64,000 nucleotides of DNA from NCBI RefSeq assembly GCF_905220975.1, contig NZ_CAJNBK010000003.1, forward strand, positions 62,001 to 126,000. Direction: 5' to 3'. Under the pieces are notes generated by a model. The model saw nothing but the letters and a program-made list of their open reading frames with translations, was not told where the DNA came from and made no database searches. A program made the position numbers and the translations under genes. Positions 44,279 to 52,794 of this stretch are shown here, in pieces; within the stretch, counting starts at the first letter, position 1, and each line of letters opens with the position of its first letter. Source of the DNA: Paraburkholderia haematera (lineage in GTDB: Bacteria > Pseudomonadota > Gammaproteobacteria > Burkholderiales > Burkholderiaceae).

Positions 44279-45457
44279 ATGAACACACTCAAACGAATCG
44301 ACCCGCGCCGGCCGTTCACGATCACGGCGGATGGTCTCAAGCGCATCACGCTTGGCATGACGGGTGTCGCCGGCTCGATGGAATCCGCAGCGCACGGCGC
44401 CACAGGGTCGGCGCATCGCGAACACGCGAAACCGCGCCGCACAAGCGCTGAAGCGAAGCGTGTGCTGCTGGTGGCCGCTCACGCGGACCGTGGCGCGCTG
44501 GACGATCATGCGCGCCAGACTCTGGCCGCCGCCGCGCTGATCGCGGACGCGACAACCGAAGTCGTCCTGCTCGTATTCGGGGAGTTCACCGGTGACGCCG
44601 CCGCGCTCGGCGCCGACAAGCTGATCGAGTTGCCGATGTTCGATCGGCGCGTTTTTGCGCCTCTGGACGAAATGAACGCATTGGCCGCGTGCGTTGCCGC
44701 CTATGCACCGGCGCACATTTTCCTGCCCGACAACGCCACCGGCGACGGTGATCTCGGCCGCCGTTATGCGGCAGCCGCGAACGCGAGCGTCGCGACACAT
44801 GTCGTTGAAATCGATGCGGCGCACGTCGCGGCTTATATTCACACGAATACGGCGTTCGCTGTGCGTGCGCTGCCCGAGGTTGTGTTGCTCGCACCGAATG
44901 CGGTCGATCCGAAGTTGCCGTTTGTCGGCGCGGGTGAGCGCGTGGTGTGGCGTTTCGATGGCGAACCGGCTTCGTCCAAAGGCAGCGTGCGCGATCTTGG
45001 CATCGAGGAAATCGACGCCGCCCAGCTTGCGCTCGAAGAGGCGGATTTCATCGTCTCGGCAGGCAATGGCGTCAGCGATATCCCCGCGTTTGAACGCCTC
45101 GCGGCCACGTTAGGCGCCGCGATTGGCGCCAGCCGCGTCGCGGTGGACGACGGCAAATTCACTCGCGACAAGCAGATCGGCGCCACCGGCAAAACCGTTG
45201 AAGCGAGCGTTTATATCGCGTTCGGTATTTCCGGTGCGGTTCAGCATCTGCAAGGCATCAAGGATTGCCGGCACGTGATTGCCGTGAACCTCGACGCCAG
45301 CGCGCCGATCGCCAAACGCGCGAATCTGACCGTGGTCGCCGATGCAGAGGAGACCATCGCGGCGCTGAACGAAGCCGCGGCGGCTGCGCGCACGGCACGC
45401 GGCACCGGTGCTGCGCTTTTGAATTCAACGGCTGTTGCGGAAGGAGCGCTTGCATGA
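44279..45457 (+). CDS. etfA: Electron transfer flavoprotein alpha subunit, betaine locus type
   Basis: A 392-residue EtfA. The FAD-binding C-terminal domain contains IGATGKTVEASVYIAFGISG and AVQHLQGIKDCRHVIAVNLD. Compared with housekeeping EtfA the N terminus is extended by about 60 residues (MNTLKRIDPRRPFTI, then Ala/His/Arg-rich sequence), as in the homologue next to dgcB in Pseudomonas. It accepts electrons from demethylating flavoproteins. Start four bases after dgcB; ATGA overlap with etfB. Confidence 0.92.
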   Translation: MNTLKRIDPRRPFTITADGLKRITLGMTGVAGSMESAAHGATGSAHREHAKPRRTSAEAKRVLLVAAHADRGALDDHARQTLAAAALIADATTEVVLLVFGEFTGDAAALGADKLIELPMFDRRVFAPLDEMNALAACVAAYAPAHIFLPDNATGDGDLGRRYAAAANASVATHVVEIDAAHVAAYIHTNTAFAVRALPEVVLLAPNAVDPKLPFVGAGERVVWRFDGEPASSKGSVRDLGIEEIDAAQLALEEADFIVSAGNGVSDIPAFERLAATLGAAIGASRVAVDDGKFTRDKQIGATGKTVEASVYIAFGISGAVQHLQGIKDCRHVIAVNLDASAPIAKRANLTVVADAEETIAALNEAAAAARTARGTGAALLNSTAVAEGALA

Positions 45458-46245
45458 AGATCGCCGTACTGGTTTCCGTGGGGCGGCACCCGGTCAGCGG
45501 CACCGCGCGTTATAGCCGCAATGACGCCGCCGCGTTGACGATCGCGCTTTCGCTTGCGAAAACGCACGGCGCGACGCTCGACGTGCTGCATGCGGGCGAT
45601 CCGTCGAACCCGGCGCTGAAGGAGTATCTCGCGCTTGGCGCACGCACCGTCGAGGTGCTGAGCGTGCCTTCATCATCTGAATCGCAAGGTGATGCGACCG
45701 CGCCGCTCGCCGCACGTCTGCGGGGTTACGACCTTGTATTGACCGGCACGCGCGCCGAAGGCGCATTCGATAGCGGCATGCTGCCGTATCGCGTCGCCAG
45801 TGCGCTGGATATGCCGCTGGTTGGTGCAGCCGTCGATCTGACGCTCCGTGACGGCTGCGCCGAAGTCCGGCAATTCATGCCGAAGGGCTTGCGCCGGCGC
45901 GTCGACGTGCAGTTGCCGGCTTTGATCGCGGTGCATCCGATGGCCAATACGGCGCCCAGCTATGCCTATGCACGGCTGCGCGAAGGCACGATTCGTCCGG
46001 TCGCAACTGCAACGTCCGGTAGCCCGGACACGGCCACCCGAGACGACCTCGCCTGGACGATCCGTCCCGCAACGGCCAAACCGGTGCGCCTCGCCGCTGC
46101 CGAGAAGCGCTCAGGCCATGCCCGCATGCTCTCGGCGACAACCACTGAAAGCCGCGGCGGCAGCGTCGTAATTGAAGGGAGTTCCGTCGAAAAAGCACAA
46201 GTGATCCTCGCGTATTTGCGCGAGCATCAACTCGTGGATTACTGA
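45454..46245 (+). CDS. etfB: Electron transfer flavoprotein beta subunit, betaine locus type
   Basis: A 263-residue EtfB with KIAVLVSVGRHPVSGTARY at the N terminus, the AMP-binding region GYDLVLTGTRAEGAFDSGM and the DMPLVGAAVDL segment. Stop and start overlap with etfA (45454-45457). It forms a heterodimer with EtfA that links DgcA-type demethylation to the membrane chain. Confidence 0.92.
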   Translation: MKIAVLVSVGRHPVSGTARYSRNDAAALTIALSLAKTHGATLDVLHAGDPSNPALKEYLALGARTVEVLSVPSSSESQGDATAPLAARLRGYDLVLTGTRAEGAFDSGMLPYRVASALDMPLVGAAVDLTLRDGCAEVRQFMPKGLRRRVDVQLPALIAVHPMANTAPSYAYARLREGTIRPVATATSGSPDTATRDDLAWTIRPATAKPVRLAAAEKRSGHARMLSATTTESRGGSVVIEGSSVEKAQVILAYLREHQLVDY

Positions 46246-46318
46246 TTTCCGGTTCGGGCGAGCCTGCGGCCAGGAGGGCCTGGCGCGGCGCCAGACGTGA
46301 CATGCAACGGAGCACACA

Positions 46319-47629
46319 ATGAAAGTTTCGGCAGACGTTCGCGCAATGGTCGAACGCCGTAAAAAGAATCACACGCTGGAGGCGCCGTTCTATACGGGCG
46401 AGGAAATTTTCGCGCTCGACATGGAGGCGATTTTCCGCAAGCACTGGATTCAGGTCGCCGTGGAACCGGATGTCCCGGAGCCGGGCGACTACATCACAGT
46501 GGAAATCGGCAACGATTCCATTCTGATCGTACGCGACGACGACATGCAGGTGCGGGCATTTCATAACGTTTGCCGTCATCGTGGCGCACGTTTGTGCAAT
46601 ACCGACAAAGGTTCGCTCGGCAATATCGTCTGCCCGTATCACAGCTGGACCTACAACCTGAACGGCGATCTGATGTTCGCCGAGCATATGGGCGACCAGT
46701 TCGACCGCTGCAAGCACAGCCTGAAAGCGGTGCGCGTCGAGAATCTCGCCGGGTTGATCTTCATCTGTCTCGCCGACGAACCGCCCGCCGACTTCGCCGT
46801 GATGCGCGCCGCGATGGAACCGTATCTGTTGCCGCACGATCTTGCCGGCTGCAAGATCGCGGCGTCGATCGACATCATCGAAGAGGGCAACTGGAAGCTC
46901 ACGATGGAGAACAATCGCGAGTGCTACCACTGCGTCGCGAACCATCCCGAGCTGACGATTTCGCTTTACGAATACGGTTTTGGCTATCAGCGCACGCCCG
47001 CCAACGAAGAGGGCATGGCCGCATTCGAAGCCACCGTGGCGCGCCGCACCGCGCAATGGGAAGCGATGAAATTGCCGTCGGCAGAAATCGACCGTCTGGC
47101 CGATCTGGTCACGGGTTTCCGCACGCAACGCCTGCCGCTCGATCGCGACGGCGAATCGCAGACCATGGACGCGAAGGTGGCCTCGAAGAAACTGCTCGGC
47201 GGTTTCGAGCAGGCCGATCTCGGCGGCCTTTCGTTCTGGACACAGCCGAATTCGTGGCATCACTTCATGAGCGATCACATTGTCAGCTTTTCGGTGATTC
47301 CGCTCTCGGCGGGCAAGACGCTGGTCCGCACCAAGTGGCTCGTTCACAAGGACGCGCGCGAAGGCATCGACTACGACGTGAACAATCTCACGGCCGTGTG
47401 GCGCGCCACCAATGACCAGGACCGCGCGCTTGTGGAGTACTCGCAACGCGGCGCAACCAGCAGCGCTTACGAGCCGGGTCCGTATTCGCCGTTCACCGAA
47501 GGGCTCGTCGAAAAATTCTGCGAGTGGTATATCGGCCGTATTGCGGAGTACAGCAATGCACCCCAAACCCATGATGCCGGCGATACGCCGGTTTCTCACG
47601 GCGAAAAAGTCGTGTCTTTCATGCGCTGA
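46319..47629 (+). CDS. gbcA: Glycine betaine monooxygenase, Rieske oxygenase subunit
   Basis: A 436-residue Rieske non-heme iron oxygenase. The [2Fe-2S] ligands are Cys85, His87, Cys105 and His108 (CRHRGARLC and CPYHSW). The mononuclear iron region NNRECYHCVANHPEL contains His204 and His209. It demethylates glycine betaine to dimethylglycine with O2 and electrons from GbcB. It lies 73 bases after etfB in the same direction; cotranscription with the dgc-etf genes is possible. CAACGGAG precedes the start. Confidence 0.95.
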   Translation: MKVSADVRAMVERRKKNHTLEAPFYTGEEIFALDMEAIFRKHWIQVAVEPDVPEPGDYITVEIGNDSILIVRDDDMQVRAFHNVCRHRGARLCNTDKGSLGNIVCPYHSWTYNLNGDLMFAEHMGDQFDRCKHSLKAVRVENLAGLIFICLADEPPADFAVMRAAMEPYLLPHDLAGCKIAASIDIIEEGNWKLTMENNRECYHCVANHPELTISLYEYGFGYQRTPANEEGMAAFEATVARRTAQWEAMKLPSAEIDRLADLVTGFRTQRLPLDRDGESQTMDAKVASKKLLGGFEQADLGGLSFWTQPNSWHHFMSDHIVSFSVIPLSAGKTLVRTKWLVHKDAREGIDYDVNNLTAVWRATNDQDRALVEYSQRGATSSAYEPGPYSPFTEGLVEKFCEWYIGRIAEYSNAPQTHDAGDTPVSHGEKVVSFMR

Positions 47630-47662
47630 GCGCGATATCGCAACCAGGAGCGGGAGAAAATA

Positions 47663-48922
47663 ATGATGCGCGATCAGGCGACGCTTCAGCTGAGCGCCGA
47701 GCCGGCTCCGAACCGCGAGACTTCTGGCGGTGAGCCGTCAAGCCGAGTGACGCGGCCGCAGTTCTGGGAGGCGTTGCCGGCGCGCTGGAACAGCGATACC
47801 GACGACACCCTGGTGTGCTGCCAGGTCCGCCAGGAAACTCACGACGTCAAGAGCTTTTTCTTTCGTGCGCCGTCCGAGCGGGCCTTCGTGTTCGAGCCCG
47901 GGCAGTTCATTACGCTGGAGCTGGAGATCGACGGCGAGGCGGTGAATCGCTGCTATACGATTTCTTCGCCGCCCACGCGCCCGCACACCCTCTCCATCAC
48001 GGTGAAGCGCGTGCCGGGCGGCAAGGTGTCGAACTGGCTGCATGACAATCTGCATGCGGGGACGCAGGTTCGTGTACTCGGACCGTCAGGCGAGTTCACC
48101 TGTGCTCGGCATCCGGCGCGCAAGTTTCTGTTTTTGTCGGCCGGTTCAGGCGTGACGCCGCTGATGTCGATGAGCCGCGCGCATCACGAACTCGGCGAGG
48201 ATAGCGACATCGTATTCGTGCACAGCGCCCGCACGCCGGACGACATTATCTTCGCGCGGGAGCTCGATCTGATTGCGTCGAATCAGGCCAACTTCCGCAC
48301 GGCGTTTGTCTGTGAACGGGTTGGCGCGCGCACGAATTGGCCTGGCGTCACCGGCTTTCTGACCTTGCCGCTGCTTAAACTCATTGCGCCGGATTTTCTG
48401 GATCGCGAGATTTTCACCTGCGGTCCCGCGCCGTACATGCAGGCTGTCCGTCATCTGCTGGATGAAGGCGGCTTCGATCGCAGCCATTACCACGAAGAAA
48501 GCTTCTCGTTCGAGACGATCAGCGAAGTGGCCGCGCAATTGACGACCGCGCATGTCGCCGATGCGTTACAGGCACCCACCACCACGGCGGAGAGCTTTGC
48601 CGAAACGCGTGAACAGGCGGCTGGGTTCACACCTGCGCAGGTGCCGCTTGAGACGGAAACGACATTCAAGGTGAGCTTCGCCAAAAGCAATCGCGAGATC
48701 GAATGCAGCAGCGCTCAGCATGTACTCGACGCGGCGAAAAAGGCCGGTGTTCGCCTTGCCGCCTCATGCACGCAGGGCATGTGCGGCACCTGCAAGGTGA
48801 AGCTGGTGTCCGGTGAAGTCGCAATGAAACACGCGGGCGGCATCCGCCAGCGCGAAATCGATCAGGGCATGGTGCTGCTGTGCTGCAGCAAGCCGTTGAG
48901 CGATCTCGTCGTCGATAAGTAA
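47663..48922 (+). CDS. gbcB: Glycine betaine monooxygenase, reductase subunit
   Basis: A 419-residue electron transfer protein. Residues about 50-290 form an FNR-type FAD and NAD(P)H domain (NRCYTISSPPTRPHTLSITV; FLSAGSGVTPLMSM). The C-terminal plant-type ferredoxin domain has Cys369, Cys374, Cys377 and Cys407 (CTQGMCGTCK and LLCC). It delivers electrons to the Rieske centre of GbcA. Here gbcA and gbcB are co-oriented with a 33-base gap, unlike the divergent arrangement known from P. aeruginosa. Confidence 0.95.
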   Translation: MMRDQATLQLSAEPAPNRETSGGEPSSRVTRPQFWEALPARWNSDTDDTLVCCQVRQETHDVKSFFFRAPSERAFVFEPGQFITLELEIDGEAVNRCYTISSPPTRPHTLSITVKRVPGGKVSNWLHDNLHAGTQVRVLGPSGEFTCARHPARKFLFLSAGSGVTPLMSMSRAHHELGEDSDIVFVHSARTPDDIIFARELDLIASNQANFRTAFVCERVGARTNWPGVTGFLTLPLLKLIAPDFLDREIFTCGPAPYMQAVRHLLDEGGFDRSHYHEESFSFETISEVAAQLTTAHVADALQAPTTTAESFAETREQAAGFTPAQVPLETETTFKVSFAKSNREIECSSAQHVLDAAKKAGVRLAASCTQGMCGTCKVKLVSGEVAMKHAGGIRQREIDQGMVLLCCSKPLSDLVVDK

Positions 48923-49059
48923 GACAAGACCGGGACTCGGACTCGCGGTCGAAGTCGCCTGCGGACAACTGGATGTCGGAAAACAACGCTACCCGGCAAT
49001 TCTGGTTGGCGATTCTAAATGCTCATTGGGTAGTTTGGACGGCGAACGGGAGAACGGCG

Positions 49060-49917
49060 ATGAGACTGATCAAAAAGATAGTGATGTTGAGCGCGGTAGG
49101 TATGGCGCTGGCGGCAAGCGGCGTGAGTGTACTGGCCGATACGAAACCGACCATCAAAATCGGTTACGTGGAAGGGTGGGACGACAGCGTCGCGACGTCG
49201 AACGTGGCCGCGCGCGTAATCGAAAAGCGCCTCGGCTATCAGGTGCAGCTCGTGCCGGTCGCGGCCGGTGTGATGTGGCAAGGCGTGGCGCGCGGCGACC
49301 TCGACGCGACGCTGTCCGCGTGGCTGCCGGTTACGCATGGCGCGTACTGGAACAACTTCAAGGACAAGGTTGTCGATCTCGGGCCCAACTTCAATGATGC
49401 GAAAATCGGCCTGATCGTGCCCGATAACCTCGACGTGAAAAGCGTCGGCGATCTGGAAGCGAAGAAGGCGGAATTCGGCTCGCGTATTGTCGGTATCGAT
49501 GCCGGCGCAGGCGTGATGCAGAAAACCAGCGAAGCGATCAAGGCATACGGGCTCGACTATCAGCTCATGCCGAGCTCGGGCAGTGCAATGACAGCGGAAC
49601 TGGCGCGTTCGGAAGCGGCGAGCAAACCGATCATCGTGACCGGCTGGAAACCGCACTGGATGTTCGCGAAGTACAAGCTCAAATTCCTCGAAGATCCGAA
49701 GAAGGTATTCGGCGAAGCGGAGCACGTGGATAGCGTGATCAATCCTGGACTGGAGACGAAGGCGCCGCAGGTTGTCGCGTTCCTCAAGAAGTTTCAATGG
49801 AAACCGGGCGAAATCGATAGCGTGATGCTGGCGACGCAAAACGGCGAGAAGCCGACAGCGGCTGCCGATGCGTGGATCAGTGCGCATGGAGACCGCGTGG
49901 ATAGCTGGGTGAAGTGA
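49060..49917 (+). CDS. Glycine betaine ABC transporter substrate-binding protein (ProX/OpuAC type), without own ATPase/permease
   Basis: A 285-residue OpuAC-family binding protein. The signal peptide ends VLA at residue 26. The mature part IKIGYVEGWDDSVATSNVAA and VMWQGVARGDLDATLSAWLP (Trp residues of a betaine cage) indicates a quaternary amine ligand. No ATPase or permease gene adjoins it, so it may use the ProVW pair at 16232-18314. GGGAG precedes the start. Located directly after gbcAB, so likely induced with betaine catabolism. Confidence 0.9.
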   Translation: MRLIKKIVMLSAVGMALAASGVSVLADTKPTIKIGYVEGWDDSVATSNVAARVIEKRLGYQVQLVPVAAGVMWQGVARGDLDATLSAWLPVTHGAYWNNFKDKVVDLGPNFNDAKIGLIVPDNLDVKSVGDLEAKKAEFGSRIVGIDAGAGVMQKTSEAIKAYGLDYQLMPSSGSAMTAELARSEAASKPIIVTGWKPHWMFAKYKLKFLEDPKKVFGEAEHVDSVINPGLETKAPQVVAFLKKFQWKPGEIDSVMLATQNGEKPTAAADAWISAHGDRVDSWVK

Positions 49918-49938
49918 CTTCGTGTTTCGCCTGAATGA

Positions 49939-49963
49939 GTTGCCGCTTCTTTTGAGCGGCAAC
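49939..49963. terminator. Hairpin after the betaine-binding protein gene
   Basis: GTTGCCGCT (49939-49947) pairs with AGCGGCAAC (49955-49963), loop TCTTTTG, beginning 22 bases after the stop codon. It forms a tandem with the next terminator. Confidence 0.5.
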
Positions 49964-49969
49964 TTCGAC

Positions 49970-49999
49970 AAAAACGCCGCTATTTCAAGCGGCGTTTTT
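49970..49999. terminator. Bidirectional rho-independent terminator
   Basis: AAAAACGCCGC (49970-49980) pairs with GCGGCGTTTTT (49989-49999), loop eight bases, with T runs on both outgoing sides. It ends transcription of the betaine-binding protein gene and of purU, whose stop codon overlaps its edge (50000). Confidence 0.85.
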
Positions 50000-50875
50000 T
50001 TATTGCAGCACGACGGTCCGATCGCCGTTGATAAATACCCGTCGCTCGATAAACGCCTTCACGGCCCGCGCAAGCGTGATGCATTCGACGTCGCGTCCTG
50101 TCGCAAGCAACCGCTCCGGGCTATACGAGTGATCGACGCGTTCCACGACCTGCTCGATGATCGGACCTTCGTCGAGATCGTCGGTGACGAAATGCGCGGT
50201 GGCGCCGATCAGTTTCACGCCGCGCGCATGCGCCTGGTGATAAGGCTTCGCACCTTTGAAGCCGGGCAGAAAGGAATGGTGGATGTTGATCGCGCGGGCC
50301 GCGAGCGCACGGCTCGTTTCGCCGGAGAGAATCTGCATATAGCGGGCAAGAATCATCAATTCAGCGCCTGATGTTTCGAACAGGTCGAGCAGACGCGCCT
50401 CCTGTTGCGGCTTGGTCTCCGCGGTGATCGGCAGATGATGGAACGGCAAGCCGTGCTGTTGCGCGAGCGGCTCGAAGTCGCGATGGTTCGAGCCAATGCC
50501 GACAATATCCATCTTCAACTCGCCCATGCGCCACCGGAACAGCAGATCGGCGAGACAGTGTTCGAGTTTGGACACCATGATCAACACCTTCGGGCGCATG
50601 TTGACGTCATGCATTGCCCATGTCATCTGAAAACGCGCGGCGATCGAGTCGAATTCGCGCTTGAGTGCCGCGATGTGAAGGGGCTCGTTGGTGTCGGCAC
50701 CATGAAACACGCAGCGTACGAAGAAGCGCTCGCTGAGGTCGTCGTCGAACACGGTCAGTTCGTCGATATAGCAATGATGCCGGTCGAGAAAGCCGACGAC
50801 GGCGGCAACCTGGCCCGCCGCGCTCGGACAGGCGACGGTGAGAACCAGTTGATCGGGACGGGAATCGACGGACAT
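50000..50875 (-). CDS. purU: Formyltetrahydrofolate deformylase
   Basis: A 291-residue enzyme. The N-terminal ACT domain begins LVLTVACPSAAGQVAAVVGF. The formyltransferase-like domain has INIHHSFLPGFKGAKPYHQ and GATAHFVTDDLDEGPII, carrying the catalytic Asn/His/Asp set. It releases formate from 10-formyl-tetrahydrofolate and so recycles the folate loaded by sarcosine and glycine demethylation. The start at 50875 follows GGAGAG. In betaine catabolic clusters of other proteobacteria purU is often present. Confidence 0.93.
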   Translation of the reverse strand: MSVDSRPDQLVLTVACPSAAGQVAAVVGFLDRHHCYIDELTVFDDDLSERFFVRCVFHGADTNEPLHIAALKREFDSIAARFQMTWAMHDVNMRPKVLIMVSKLEHCLADLLFRWRMGELKMDIVGIGSNHRDFEPLAQQHGLPFHHLPITAETKPQQEARLLDLFETSGAELMILARYMQILSGETSRALAARAINIHHSFLPGFKGAKPYHQAHARGVKLIGATAHFVTDDLDEGPIIEQVVERVDHSYSPERLLATGRDVECITLARAVKAFIERRVFINGDRTVVLQ

Positions 50876-51047
50876 GCGCTCTCCACATAAGACGATAGGG
50901 CAACGCCGCGGGGCGCGGCATGCATCATCGCAGTAGAGCAAATCAGCGGGTTGTGGGGATAGAAGCTAACCGCCGTCGCGCTGGAATGGGAACGTCAGGT
51001 CAAGCCGAGACGGCGGAGGAGCAGCGCGCGCCAGGCACAAATCAATC

Positions 51048-51347
51048 TCAGGCGTGGGCAGGCGCCGCGTGCAGCTCCAGCCCGAGGGCGCGGATCACCT
51101 TGATGATCGTCGCGAAGCTGGGATTGCCATCTTCGGACAGCGCCTTGTAGAGACCTTCACGCGAGATTCCGGTGTCGCGGGCGAGCTGCGACATGCCACG
51201 CGCACGTGCGATCACACCTAACGCATGTGCAAGGAATGCAGGGTCGTCGCCGCCTTCAAGCAGACAGGCCTCGAAGTATTCAGCCATGTCTGTTTCGGTC
51301 TTCAGGTGTTCGGCTGAATCCCACTGCCGGGTTTTGATCTTTTCCAT
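51048..51347 (-). CDS. Antitoxin, Xre-type HTH (COG3636 family)
   Basis: A 99-residue protein with a C-terminal helix-turn-helix: LAHALGVIARARGMSQLARD and TGISREGLYKALSEDGNPSF. This is the usual antitoxin of COG3657/COG3636 addiction modules, which neutralises the RelE-fold toxin and represses the operon. It is the second gene, three bases after the toxin stop in transcription order. The order toxin-then-antitoxin is the rule for this family (as in higBA). Confidence 0.88.
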   Translation of the reverse strand: MEKIKTRQWDSAEHLKTETDMAEYFEACLLEGGDDPAFLAHALGVIARARGMSQLARDTGISREGLYKALSEDGNPSFATIIKVIRALGLELHAAPAHA

Positions 51348-51350
51348 CGT

Positions 51351-51650
51351 TCACTCCGATTCAAGGTTCGCCAGCATCTTGTGTGCGGCTTTGATATCTG
51401 CGGGTTGAGTCGACTTGTCTCCACCGCACAGCAGGATCACCAGCACTGCGCCGCGCTGCACGTAGTAGACGCGATAGCCGGGACCGTGATCGATCCGCAA
51501 TTCGGTAATGGGCGCACCTGCGGAATTCGTGTCGCCGGGGTTGCCCATCGCCAGACGGTCGATGCGGGCCTGAATGCGGCGCTTGGCGATCCGGTCTTTC
51601 AGGCCGTCGAACCAGGCATCAAATGTCTCGGTGGTGCGGATATTCAACAT
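51351..51650 (-). CDS. Toxin, RelE/HigB-type (COG3657 addiction module killer)
   Basis: A 99-residue basic protein with TTETFDAWFDGLKDRIAKRR at the start, ITELRIDHGPGYRVYYVQRG in the middle and LILLLCGGDKSTQ-like VLVILLCGGDKSTQPADIKAA at the end, typical of this mRNA interferase-like family. The start at 51650 is preferred to 51668 because the latter lies inside an operator palindrome (51658-51677), though neither has a good ribosome binding site. Acts by mRNA cleavage at the ribosome in relatives. Confidence 0.87.
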   Translation of the reverse strand: MLNIRTTETFDAWFDGLKDRIAKRRIQARIDRLAMGNPGDTNSAGAPITELRIDHGPGYRVYYVQRGAVLVILLCGGDKSTQPADIKAAHKMLANLESE

Positions 51651-51657
51651 GCAGAAA

Positions 51658-51677
51658 GTGTAATCCATAGATTACAC
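51658..51677 (-). promoter_or_regulatory. Toxin-antitoxin operator
   Basis: A perfect inverted repeat, GTGTAATC (51658-51665), four-base spacer CATA, GATTACAC (51670-51677), immediately upstream of the toxin start. This position and symmetry fit an autoregulatory site for the Xre-type antitoxin. Confidence 0.65.
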
Positions 51678-51727
51678 GCATGTCAACTGCGGTTCACAGG
51701 CCATCCTCACCTTTCTGAGGAGACACC

Positions 51728-52642
51728 TCACTCAGCATCGAGCCCGCATTCGCCGAGCAGCCAGTGACGGAATGCGCTCACCGCCGGTGTCGCCGCGCGC
51801 TGTGTGACGAGCAGATAGCCGCGCTCGGTGACCACGGGTGTGTCGAACGGTTCGACAAGTTGCCCTGTGGCGAGCAGTTCGTCGACCAGCGGCGCCCAGC
51901 CGAGCGCGACGCCCTGGCCCATGATCGCCGCGTGGGCCACGAGCGTAAAACTATTGAACGTGATGCCGCGATGCGCGGCAGGTGCTTCCAGACCGTGAGC
52001 CGTGAACCAGTCGGCCCACGATAGCCAGCGTGCCGGCTGGGTGGGCTCCAGATGCAGCAGCGGCAAGCACAACAGGTCCGACGGCGTGCGTAATTGCGGA
52101 TGGGCCGCGAGAAAAGCCGGACTGCACACTGGCGTGACCCGCTCCGGAAAGAGCTTGAGCGCCCCTCGCGCGGTCCAGTCCGCGTTCTCGTCACCGAACG
52201 CAATCGCAATGTCCGCCTGATCGTGCGATGGATCGAAAACGTTCTGCGACGTGATGATCTTGACGTCGACGTCCGGCATCAGCGCCTTGAACTGCGACAG
52301 GCGCGGCATCAGCCAGTAGGTTGCAAAGCCGAAGTCGGTGGAGAGCGTGAGAGTTTGCGGCGTGCGCCGCGCACGGATCTCGGCGGTGGCGAGGCGAATG
52401 GTGTCGAGGGCGCTGCGTACCGCTTCGAAGAGGCGCACACCGTCTTCCGTCAGCGTGACGCCGCGATGGCCCCGTTCGAACAGCGGTGCGCCCAGGGCTT
52501 CTTCGAGTTGCACCACGCGTTGACTGACCGCCGGCTGCGTGGAGCCCAGTTCGCGCGCCGCCGCCGTGAAGCTCGCGAGACGCGCCGCGGATTCGAACAT
52601 CGTTAGCGCCTGCATTGGCGGCAAGCGATCCTGCCTCGACAT
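51728..52642 (-). CDS. LysR-family regulator of choline sulfate use
   Basis: A 304-residue LysR protein, helix-turn-helix near residues 10-65 (ALTMFESAARLASFTAAARE, then TQPAVSQRVVQLEEAL). It is divergent from betC, and a LysR gene in exactly this position is found in other choline sulfate loci (TIGR family of choline-sulfate-utilisation regulators). It probably activates betC and the binding protein gene. Two overlapping inverted repeats lie at its start codon (52641-52665). Confidence 0.88.
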   Translation of the reverse strand: MSRQDRLPPMQALTMFESAARLASFTAAARELGSTQPAVSQRVVQLEEALGAPLFERGHRGVTLTEDGVRLFEAVRSALDTIRLATAEIRARRTPQTLTLSTDFGFATYWLMPRLSQFKALMPDVDVKIITSQNVFDPSHDQADIAIAFGDENADWTARGALKLFPERVTPVCSPAFLAAHPQLRTPSDLLCLPLLHLEPTQPARWLSWADWFTAHGLEAPAAHRGITFNSFTLVAHAAIMGQGVALGWAPLVDELLATGQLVEPFDTPVVTERGYLLVTQRAATPAVSAFRHWLLGECGLDAE

Positions 52643-52665
52643 AAGGCCCCCTTATAGGCATATAA
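52641..52665. promoter_or_regulatory. LysR-type operator candidate between the regulator and betC
   Basis: Two overlapping inverted repeats: ATAAGG (52641-52646), CCC, CCTTAT (52650-52655), and TTATA (52652-52656), GGCA, TATAA (52661-52665). The second fits the LysR T-N11-A rule. They abut the LysR start codon and lie 130 bases before betC, consistent with autoregulation plus activation. Confidence 0.55.
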
Positions 52666-52794
52666 CGATTTGCCGTCTTCACAGCGGCGAATTGGACGGC
52701 AATAGTGGCGTTCATGCAGGGCCGGCACGTCGGCATTTCCCGCTTGCAACGACATCCGAACCACTCATTGCGATTCTATTCGAGGCGCGCTCCA

